This document shows positions 1 to 5,410 of a stretch of 6,176 nt of DNA, one piece after another. Source of the DNA: Prevotella sp. (GTDB lineage Bacteria > Bacteroidota > Bacteroidia > Bacteroidales > Dysgonomonadaceae); the NCBI GenBank assembly GCA_031263965.1, contig JAISES010000421.1:1-6176 (forward strand), in the 5' to 3' direction. Within the stretch, counting starts at the first letter, position 1, and each line of letters opens with the position of its first letter. Under the pieces are notes generated by a model. That model was not told where the DNA came from, searched no databases, and worked only from the letters and a program-made list of their open reading frames with translations. A program made the translations under genes and the position numbers.

Positions 1-244
1 CACGTTTCAGGTGATAAAAACCGACGAAGGAACGCTCCAATATGTGGCAAAGCTCACACAATTCCACGCACAATTTCGTGCGATAGGTGTCAATTACAAT
101 CAGGTCGTGAAAGAACTGCACTCGCATTTCTCAGAGAAAAAAACGCTCGCCCTGCTCTATAAATTGGAGAAAATAACAGCGGAATTGGTTGCGGTAGGAC
201 AACAGATCATAGCCCTTTCCGAAGAATTCAATCAGCGATGGTAG
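1..244 (+). CDS. MobA-type mobilization (relaxosome accessory) protein, C-terminal part
   Basis: The frame is already open at the left edge (codons from base 2) and ends at TAG 242-244, so about 80 C-terminal residues are visible and the start lies outside the window. The GTG at 11 is in frame but is probably internal. The segment containing FRAIGVNYNQVVKELHSHFS, followed by a Leu/Lys-rich helix and a terminal EEFNQRW, resembles the C-terminal helices of Bacteroidales MobA/MobC-type accessory proteins. Such proteins usually begin with a ribbon-helix-helix DNA-binding domain and help the relaxase recognise oriT; that N-terminal domain is not visible here. The stop overlaps the relaxase start in ATGGTAG, indicating an operon with translational coupling. 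The family call rests on recalled sequence resemblance and on the following relaxase. Confidence 0.8.
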   Translation, partial: TFQVIKTDEGTLQYVAKLTQFHAQFRAIGVNYNQVVKELHSHFSEKKTLALLYKLEKITAELVAVGQQIIALSEEFNQRW

Positions 245-1401
245 CCAATATCACAACCGGAAATAACATTTACGGAGCGTTGGCATACAACCAGAAGAAG
301 GTCGATCAGGACAAAGGAAAGGTGCTGGCAACCCATATTCTGCGCGAACCGGCGGACGGTCATTTCAGCGTGTCGGAAACGGCAGAAGATATACTGCGCT
401 GGATGCCCTCGCACTACCGCACTGAAAAACCGGTTATCCATATCTCCCTCAATCCCGACCCGAAAGACAATCTCACGGATGAACAGCTCTCCGATATTGC
501 CGGGCAGTATATGGAGCGGATGGGCTGGGGAGAACAACCCTATATCGTCTTCAAACATTCCGACATCGAGCGCGAACATATCCATATCGTTTCAGTACAG
601 GTGGGGCGTGACGGTAAAAAAATCAAAGACAGCAAACGGAATGAACGAAGCGTGGCTGTCACCGAACAACTGGAGAAAGAATACGGATTGCATCCGGCCA
701 AAGGGCAGAAGCGTTCCGAACTCTGGCAGCTCAAAGCGGTGGATCACACCAAAGGCGACCTGAAAAAACAGATAGCTGCGGTTATCAAACCGGCGCTTTC
801 GATGTACCGTTTCCAGACATTGGGCGAACTGCGAGCCTTGCTCTCCTTATATAATATAGGTATAGAAGAAGTCCGGGGCGAAAGGGACGGGAATGCCTAC
901 CGGGGATTGCTATATACGGCATTGAACGCTGATGGTGGAAAAGCAGAGGTTCCTCCGCTGAAATCGTCCCTGTTTGGAAAATATGCTGGTTTTGACGCGT
1001 TGGAGCGGCACATGGAGCAGTCCGGCGAGAAAATCGCAAAAGAAAATAGCAGGGAACGCACCCGCCACCGTGTAGCCGAAACATTTCTGGATGCACCTAC
1101 GGAAAACGCATTACGCGAACGGCTCCAGGCTTATCATATCGACCTCTTTATCCGGCGCAATGATACGGGGCGTATCACAGGGGTAACATTTATCGACCAT
1201 GAAAACAGGTGCGTATTGAACGGCTCCCGTCTGGGAAAAGAGTATTCGGCGAATACCCTGAATGAACGCTATCCCGAAGCACCAAAAGCCGGAACAGATC
1301 TGCACGGGATTTCAATTATAACCCAATCGCAAAAAAACAGCACTCCAAAAGCTACAGTCCGCAAGGCGAAAAAACCGAACAACAAGAGAAGCTTGAATTA
1401 A
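238..1401 (+). CDS. MobB-type relaxase (MOBP family, relaxase/mobilization nuclease domain)
   Basis: This 387-residue protein should nick one strand at oriT and stay covalently attached to the 5' end during mobilization. Residues 1-155 form the relaxase domain. A tyrosine-bearing N-terminus has Y12 and Y17; Y17 in AYNQKKV is the likelier catalytic residue. The metal-binding three-His motif is complete as HSDIEREHIHIV, with H107, D109, H114 and H116. A C-terminal block around residues 305-345 (GVTFIDHENRCVLNGSRLGKEY) is conserved in Bacteroidales mobilization relaxases. The ATG at 238 overlaps the upstream stop by 7 bases, which fixes the start. Two things are odd. The basic tail after about residue 350 ends abruptly at 1401, and an A AAA AAC slippery heptamer at 1332-1338 leads into another open frame, so a longer form is possible. 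No coupling-protein gene follows, suggesting a mobilizable rather than self-transmissible or an incomplete element. Confidence 0.9.
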   Translation: MVANITTGNNIYGALAYNQKKVDQDKGKVLATHILREPADGHFSVSETAEDILRWMPSHYRTEKPVIHISLNPDPKDNLTDEQLSDIAGQYMERMGWGEQPYIVFKHSDIEREHIHIVSVQVGRDGKKIKDSKRNERSVAVTEQLEKEYGLHPAKGQKRSELWQLKAVDHTKGDLKKQIAAVIKPALSMYRFQTLGELRALLSLYNIGIEEVRGERDGNAYRGLLYTALNADGGKAEVPPLKSSLFGKYAGFDALERHMEQSGEKIAKENSRERTRHRVAETFLDAPTENALRERLQAYHIDLFIRRNDTGRITGVTFIDHENRCVLNGSRLGKEYSANTLNERYPEAPKAGTDLHGISIITQSQKNSTPKATVRKAKKPNNKRSLN

Positions 1402-1627
1402 TAATTTTCAAAAAAGCCATAGACAAATTTGGAATGTTAGATACAATCCGAAATATGGATATTTCCTGCTTTGTAATCTACTATATCTTAATTGCTTTTT
1501 CGACCTCTCATTAGGCATTGTGGGGTCAATAGCTTGTCTGATAGCTAGCTGGTACAATCATCAGTGTGTGTCTCTATTTGGAGGCATCAGTTGCATGCTG
1601 GCAGTATTGGTATTATTGTTTCATTGA
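1332..1627 (+). pseudogene. Frameshifted continuation of the relaxase or broken small membrane-protein gene
   Basis: Two overlapping open stretches with protein-like content run through this interval in successive -1 frames. The first is open from 1266 to TAG 1512-1514. It reads as a Glu/Lys-rich helix (EKTEQQEKLELIIFKKAIDK) and then hydrophobic MDISCFVIYYILIAF, with possible starts at ATG 1434 and 1455. The second runs to TGA 1625-1627 and carries two more hydrophobic stretches, around LSLGIVGSIACLIASWY and GISCMLAVLVLLF. One extra T in the T5 run at 1496-1500 would join them into ...ILIAFFDLSLGIVG.... One extra A in the A7 run at 1331-1337, or a ribosomal slip there, would join the first to the relaxase. 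Alternatives are a separate small membrane protein starting at 1434 that is broken by the T-run, sequencing indels, or chance. I do not recognise the family. Confidence 0.4.
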
Positions 1628-1648
1628 AAATCATATAGAAATACATAA

Positions 1649-1692
1649 GAGTTAATAATCATGAATATTCTAAATATCTACAAAATTAACTC
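1649..1692. repeat. Inverted repeat GAGTTAAT...ATTAACTC bracketing the operator
   Basis: GAGTTAAT (1649-1656) and ATTAACTC (1685-1692) are perfect 8-bp reverse complements separated by 28 bases. The right arm fills the gap between the operator and the -7 box. A 28-base loop makes an RNA hairpin weak, and the repeat lies upstream of the expected transcription start, so binding by a second regulator or chance is more likely than an attenuator. Confidence 0.4.
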
Positions 1693-1701
1693 CTATTTTT
1701 G
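1667..1701 (+). promoter_or_regulatory. Promoter of the two-component operon: operator plus TAnnTTTG box
   Basis: ATTCTAAATATCTACAAA (1667-1684) is followed after 9 bp by TATTTTTG (1694-1701), an exact match to the Bacteroidota -7 consensus TAnnTTTG. No TTG-type -33 element is visible where one would be expected; that place is taken by the 18-bp sequence. The same sequence with one mismatch sits at the same distance from the -7 box of the PAP2 operon. This suggests an activator-dependent, autoregulated promoter bound by the response regulator encoded immediately downstream. Transcription would start a few bases after 1701, leaving a leader of about 45-50 nt. Confidence 0.7.
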
Positions 1702-1755
1702 GCGTTGTAATTTAGATGACTTATATGTGATTTTCAGTTAAATAACACAAAGGCA

Positions 1756-2433
1756 ATGAAATTATTAATCATAGAAGACGAACGGAAGCTATCCGAAAAT
1801 ATTAAGAATTATCTTTCGGAAGAGAACTATATATGCGAATGTGTATATACTTACAATGAAGCAGTAGAAAAAATAACGCTCTATTCGTATGACTGCATTC
1901 TTCTTGATTTGATGCTTGCCGGTAAAGACGGCTTGGAAATTCTGCAAGAACTGAAACGGCAGAATAAAGAAGAAAGCGTTATTATTATCTCCGCCAAAGG
2001 TTCGCTTGAAGATAAATTGAAAGGATTACAAATAGGAGCCGATGATTATCTGCCTAAACCTTTTCACCTTTCGGAACTTAGCATGCGTATATATGCTGTC
2101 GTTCGAAGGAAAAATTTCGGAAGTAATAATATAGTTAATGTAGGAGAGATTTCTATTGATTTACTCTCCAAAACTGTCACTGTCAAGGAACAGCAGGTTA
2201 TTCTGACAAAATCAGAATACGATTTACTCCTTTTTCTGATAGGGAATAAAAATAGGATTATCTCGAAATCTGCTTTAGCCGAACATCTTTCCGGCGACAT
2301 GGCTGATATGCTCTCCAATCATGATTTCGTCTATGCGCATGTGAAGAATCTCAAAAGCAAGTTGGAGAAAGTGGGATGCCCTAATTATGTGAAAAATGTC
2401 TATGGTGTAGGATATAAATGGGAAACAGAATGA
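1756..2433 (+). CDS. OmpR/PhoB-family DNA-binding response regulator
   Basis: This 225-residue protein has the usual length and two-domain layout. The receiver domain (about residues 1-115) has acidic-pocket residues E7 and D8, phosphoacceptor D51 in LLDLMLAGKDG, the Ser/Thr switch at S79 and conserved K101 in LPKPF. The C-terminal winged helix (about 127-223) contains LTKSEYDLLLFL and the recognition-helix region HVKNLKSKLEK, ending in the typical YVKNVYGVGYKW. It is a cytoplasmic transcription regulator, phosphorylated by the kinase encoded directly downstream. The start at 1756 is preceded by a weak AAAGG (1749-1753). The stop overlaps the kinase start as ATGA. The matching operators at 1667-1684 and 3663-3680 make its own operon and the PAP2 operon its likely targets. 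Its general type resembles Bacteroides RprY-like regulators, but I cannot assign a specific named gene. Confidence 0.93.
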   Translation: MKLLIIEDERKLSENIKNYLSEENYICECVYTYNEAVEKITLYSYDCILLDLMLAGKDGLEILQELKRQNKEESVIIISAKGSLEDKLKGLQIGADDYLPKPFHLSELSMRIYAVVRRKNFGSNNIVNVGEISIDLLSKTVTVKEQQVILTKSEYDLLLFLIGNKNRIISKSALAEHLSGDMADMLSNHDFVYAHVKNLKSKLEKVGCPNYVKNVYGVGYKWETE

Positions 2434-3587
2434 AAGAGAAACAGTCAAAATCATTATTGTGGAGGGTACTTCTTCCCTTTATAGCTGTAGCAGTTGTAAT
2501 TATGTATGTTTCCTATCAAAGTTTGGAAAATAAGGTGGCAGACTATCAGTATTTCATCATGGATGAATGGGAGGACTGGCTACTCCAAGTAGAGAAATAC
2601 GCCAAGTTACCACCGGAAGAACAAAGGGTGCAAAAAACAGGTATGGAAGAGTTTCGACGGTTGCACCAACAGCGTAATGATACATTGGAAAAGATGGATG
2701 AAGAAATCGGTCAGCGTCTAACAACGCAATATGCAGTTACACTAATATTTTTTATAGCTTATTTGATACTTGTTCTGCAGGTTGTTTCAAAACGTTTATG
2801 GAAGCCCTTTCATCAAACGCTTGATACATTGGACGATTTTTCTATTGACAAAGGTGTCGCTCCTCAATTTCAGAAAACCGATGTCAGCGAATTTATCCGC
2901 CTGAATAATTCGTTAGAGAAAATGATAAAGAATAGCATTTCCATTTTTCAGTCGCAAAAAGAATTTACGGAGAATGCCTCGCACGAATTACATACTCCAC
3001 TTGCTATTATGCAAAGTCAGTTGGATATGCTGATTCAACGTTCCGACCTGACAGAAGAACAATCTGAGATCATATCTTCCATTTATTCCAATGTAAGCCA
3101 TCTGGCACGACTGAACAATAATCTGCTTCTTTTAGCTAAGATTGAAAGTCGCAATCAGACCGCAGACGAGTTGATAAATGTGAGCCAATTGGTACAAGAT
3201 GTTCTTCCCAATATATCTATGATGATTGAGGATGACGAATTGGACTTCCATTCCGACATACAGGATAATTGTATACTGAAAATAAACAAGGTATTATTTG
3301 TGAGCCTATTCAACAATCTGCTCACGAATGCTATTCGTTATAATCATCCGCAGGGTTGCATCAACCTCACCCTCACGGATAAAGAGATGACGATTGTCAA
3401 TACCGGCGATAATCAACATCTTGATGCTGATACTATTTTTCGCCGTTTTTATAAAAATAAGGAAGTATCTAAAGGGCATGGCCTCGGATTATCTATCGTT
3501 GAGAAAATCTGTAAGTATCACGGTTGGAAAATTGAATATATGTACGAAGATAGACATCATATTTTTACTGTAACATTCGACAGCTAA
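2430..3587 (+). CDS. Membrane sensor histidine kinase (HisKA/HATPase_c), partner of the upstream regulator
   Basis: I chose the ATG at 2430, which forms the 4-base ATGA overlap with the regulator stop and follows GGGA at 2420-2423, giving 385 residues; an in-frame ATG at 2418 would add four. Two membrane segments (about residues 11-30 and 101-120) enclose a charged extracytoplasmic sensor region of about 70 residues with no domain I recognise. A linker leads to the HisKA helix with phosphoacceptor H185 in SHELHTPLAIM. The ATPase domain shows the N-box NNLLTNAIRYN (N296, N300), F-box IFRRFYK (337-341) and G2 box GHGLGLSIV (349-357). The G1 box reads NTGDN instead of DxGxG, replacing the usual Asp and second Gly. 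Such divergence also occurs in some Bacteroidota kinases, so I expect it is active. It should sense an envelope signal and phosphorylate D51 of the regulator. Confidence 0.93.
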   Translation: MKEKQSKSLLWRVLLPFIAVAVVIMYVSYQSLENKVADYQYFIMDEWEDWLLQVEKYAKLPPEEQRVQKTGMEEFRRLHQQRNDTLEKMDEEIGQRLTTQYAVTLIFFIAYLILVLQVVSKRLWKPFHQTLDTLDDFSIDKGVAPQFQKTDVSEFIRLNNSLEKMIKNSISIFQSQKEFTENASHELHTPLAIMQSQLDMLIQRSDLTEEQSEIISSIYSNVSHLARLNNNLLLLAKIESRNQTADELINVSQLVQDVLPNISMMIEDDELDFHSDIQDNCILKINKVLFVSLFNNLLTNAIRYNHPQGCINLTLTDKEMTIVNTGDNQHLDADTIFRRFYKNKEVSKGHGLGLSIVEKICKYHGWKIEYMYEDRHHIFTVTFDS

Positions 3588-3640
3588 AAGAATCCCCTTA
3601 TTCCCATTTCTCGCCATGCTCGTTCAATCTAATTTCAAAA

Positions 3641-3697
3641 ATTCAAAATTTCTACAAATTTCATTCTAATTATCTACAAAGTCGGACTATACCTTTG
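3641..3697 (+). promoter_or_regulatory. Promoter of the PAP2 operon with tandem operator copies
   Basis: Two 18-bp copies lie as direct repeats 22 bp apart start to start: ATTCAAAATTTCTACAAA (3641-3658) and ATTCTAATTATCTACAAA (3663-3680). The proximal copy is 9 bp from TACCTTTG (3690-3697), an exact TAnnTTTG -7 box, and differs at one position from the copy before the response-regulator gene, where the spacing is identical. The distal copy has 16/18 identity to the regulator-promoter copy. A 22-bp period places both sites on the same DNA face, as is usual for OmpR-family tandem binding. No -33 TTG is apparent, consistent with activation by the adjacent response regulator. Confidence 0.75.
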
Positions 3698-3739
3698 CTC
3701 TATATTTTATTAGAAGAGCAAATAATACCCGGTTCGATT

Positions 3740-4651
3740 ATGAAAATTAAAATGATAATCGTGTTTCTTTTTGTCATTTCTAAAATAAGTGCACAAGAAG
3801 CAGATACATTGAAGATAAGAAGTGGAAACTTGAAATCAAACATGAGAGTTGATTTCCATCTGCCTCGTATAGATATAGATAGCCAGAATTTGTTTAGAGT
3901 TCTTCCGTATGACGAAAGAACGAATACATACTCATCAAAATTCAACGAAGAGTATTTATTTGACATGAATTTGAAAGGAAAAAAAAGAAAGAATAACATT
4001 TTTAATGCACCTTACTCTAAATTTATAATCCCTGCGACACTTATAACTTACGGTGTAACTTCACAGTTCGACAAATCAGATGACTATGAAATACACGACG
4101 AAGTGATTAAAAACGCTATCGGTGCATGGACTATTGATGATTATTCGCAGTTTGCTCCAGCTGTAGCAGTATATGGATTGGATTTAATGGGGATAAAAGC
4201 AAAGCATAACTTCCGGGATCGGACAATCATAATGGCTACATCTCATATCATTATGGGCGGAATTGTACAAACGATGAAAAGCTCAATCAATGTAGTACGA
4301 CCAGATGGCTCCAATTACAAATCCTTTCCATCCGGCCATACAGCTACTGCATTTGTCGGTGCGCATATCTTGTTCAAAGAATATAAAGATACCTCTCCTT
4401 GGATTGGTGTCGCCGGCTACGCTATTGCTACCGGAACAGGATTGTTGCGCGTTACCAATAAAAAACATTGGTTGAGCGATGTGTCAGCAGGTGCAGGTAT
4501 AGGAATCTTAAGTGCCGAATTGGGCTACCTGCTATTACCCGTAATTCATAAAGCATTTGGCATAGGAGAAAGAAGTAAGAGTAGCAGTCTGGTTATTGCA
4601 CCGACAATAGGCTTAAACAATTACGGACTGGGAATGGCATATACCTTTTAA
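3740..4651 (+). CDS. Secreted PAP2-family (type 2 phosphatidic acid phosphatase) phosphatase
   Basis: This 303-residue protein starts at ATG 3740. An in-frame TTG at 3695 lies inside the -7 promoter box and cannot be the start. Residues 1-18 form a signal peptide, with likely cleavage after SA before QEAD. The complete PAP2 signature is present: K180-x6-R187-P188, P197-S198-G199-H200, and R237-x5-H243-x3-D247, so an active phosphohistidine-type phosphatase is expected in the periplasm or envelope. Family substrates include undecaprenyl pyrophosphate, phosphatidate and lipid A phosphates; which applies is not visible. Unusual parts are an N-terminal extension of about 70 residues without a recognisable domain and a tail (about 283-303) with alternating hydrophobic residues ending in Phe, like an outer-membrane strand. 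The operator-bearing promoter implies control by the upstream two-component system. The next gene starts 12 bases after the stop. Confidence 0.9.
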   Translation: MKIKMIIVFLFVISKISAQEADTLKIRSGNLKSNMRVDFHLPRIDIDSQNLFRVLPYDERTNTYSSKFNEEYLFDMNLKGKKRKNNIFNAPYSKFIIPATLITYGVTSQFDKSDDYEIHDEVIKNAIGAWTIDDYSQFAPAVAVYGLDLMGIKAKHNFRDRTIIMATSHIIMGGIVQTMKSSINVVRPDGSNYKSFPSGHTATAFVGAHILFKEYKDTSPWIGVAGYAIATGTGLLRVTNKKHWLSDVSAGAGIGILSAELGYLLLPVIHKAFGIGERSKSSSLVIAPTIGLNNYGLGMAYTF

Positions 4652-4663
4652 AAATAGAAAACA

Positions 4664-4993
4664 ATGAACGCATCACATCAAAAAGCATTTAGCTGTCGCA
4701 AGTTTATTTCTTTGGGGTTATTCCTTACTTTCACCGTTTTGGTAATAACTGCTATTGCTATCCAGATTTTTGAGGCTATTGAAAATGAAATGTTCATACA
4801 TCTTTTTACAGTAGTCCATATCTTTTCCGGACTTGCATTTACGATCTTGTCAGTCTTTCATGCTAAAATGAACTGGCAGTCGATGAAGGTTTATGTTAAA
4901 GTCAAACAATCTGTTTTTAGCAGAGAAGCGGTTTATGCTTTTCTATTGACTGTGGCTACTATTCTTATCGGAGTTTTATGTAATATATTTTAA
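4664..4993 (+). CDS. DUF4405-like three-helix membrane protein, possible b-type heme carrier
   Basis: This 109-residue protein has three predicted membrane helices (about residues 13-35, 45-66 and 88-108). The second helix and its end carry H46, H52 and H66 in VHIFSGLAFTILSVFHAKMN, which resembles the H-x3-G-x(n)-H-x3-NW pattern of DUF4405 proteins. These are thought to relate to cytochrome b-type membrane proteins in which paired histidines may hold heme; heme binding here is inference. The ATG lies 12 bases after the phosphatase stop, and an A-rich stretch (AGAAAACA) replaces a clear Shine-Dalgarno site, which is common in Bacteroidota. Its place before a multi-cysteine membrane protein of possible iron-sulfur type suggests a part in membrane electron transfer. 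The DUF4405 match is from pattern memory only. Confidence 0.7.
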   Translation: MNASHQKAFSCRKFISLGLFLTFTVLVITAIAIQIFEAIENEMFIHLFTVVHIFSGLAFTILSVFHAKMNWQSMKVYVKVKQSVFSREAVYAFLLTVATILIGVLCNIF

Positions 4994-5011
4994 CCATTTA
5001 AAAAGGTAGAA

Positions 5012-5398
5012 ATGAAAAAGATAATGGTGTTATCAATCCTTATGACTTTAACTACATTTCAGCTTTTGGCGTGTGATATTAGTTTATCCATTCCTAAGGG
5101 CAGTGTAAAAGAGGTTTACAAGGCAGGGGATGAAGTCGTGATAGATGTGCAAATACAGTTTAACCACCGTGTTTGTCCTGTGGAAATCAAAAAAACAAAA
5201 TTCACTTATGAGAATCTGAAAATATTAGGCGCTACCGATTGGAAAGAAATTAAGCCGGGATATTATACACGACAAATTAAAGTGAAAATTGAGAAAATTA
5301 GTGATACCAAAGATGGACAAGCGAAAATATCTGCCGTAAGAACTTGCGATAAAGAAGGCGGTTATGCTGTGTTTTCTTTTAATAAACCCCAAAAGTAA
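5012..5398 (+). CDS. Small exported three-cysteine protein, putative lipoprotein, function unknown
   Basis: This 128-residue protein begins with a signal sequence. A lipobox-like LLAC ends at C21, so it may be a lipoprotein anchored at C21, or C21 may be a structural or redox cysteine after ordinary cleavage. The mature part alternates short beta-like stretches (GDEVVIDVQIQF, YYTRQIKVKIEKI, AVFSFN), suggesting a single Ig-like beta-sandwich. C55 in NHRVCPVEIKK and C112 in RTCDKEGG could form a disulfide or bind a metal or redox partner. I do not recognise a family. It is preceded by AAAGGTAGAA, a reasonable ribosome site, and stands 18 bases after the DUF4405-like gene and 12 before the next, so it is almost certainly in the same operon. 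A role as periplasmic partner of the neighbouring membrane proteins is inference. Confidence 0.75.
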   Translation: MKKIMVLSILMTLTTFQLLACDISLSIPKGSVKEVYKAGDEVVIDVQIQFNHRVCPVEIKKTKFTYENLKILGATDWKEIKPGYYTRQIKVKIEKISDTKDGQAKISAVRTCDKEGGYAVFSFNKPQK

Positions 5399-5410
5399 GT
5401 TTTGGAGATA

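Larger units (their letters stand above)
1402..1755. other. 354-bp stretch without an intact gene: frameshifted ORF remnant, then regulator promoter
   Basis: No complete gene on either strand is convincing here. Bases up to 1627 belong to the frameshifted membrane-protein-like reading described separately. Bases 1628-1755 are very A+T-rich and contain an 8-bp inverted repeat (GAGTTAAT 1649-1656, ATTAACTC 1685-1692), an 18-bp operator-like sequence (1667-1684), a TATTTTTG -7 box (1694-1701) and the leader of the response-regulator gene. I found no clear rho-independent terminator after the relaxase and no insertion-sequence end or attachment site marking the edge of the mobilization module. 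Confidence 0.6.

Noticed and set aside
232..585. Reverse-strand open frame of 117 codons opposite the relaxase N-terminus
   Set aside because: It is antisense to the well-supported catalytic domain with no recognisable motif.
785..1096. Reverse-strand open frame of 103 codons inside the relaxase gene
   Set aside because: It lies wholly within the relaxase coding region; its composition (Arg/Pro/Cys-rich) looks like a shadow frame and no promoter is evident.
1470..1480. TTTGTAATCTA as a reverse-oriented operator copy
   Set aside because: Only TTTGTA matches the reverse complement of the 18-bp consensus; the rest diverges and no promoter box is placed next to it.
3622..3639. A fourth operator copy upstream of 3641
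   Set aside because: Only about 12 of 18 positions fit the degenerate consensus, and its 19-bp spacing breaks the 22-bp period.
3588..3640. Terminator after the sensor kinase
   Set aside because: No GC-rich stem followed by a T-run could be found on reading this stretch.
3695..3739. N-terminal extension of the PAP2 protein from TTG at 3695 (15 extra residues)
   Set aside because: The TTG lies inside the TACCTTTG promoter box, and the ATG at 3740 begins a normal signal peptide.
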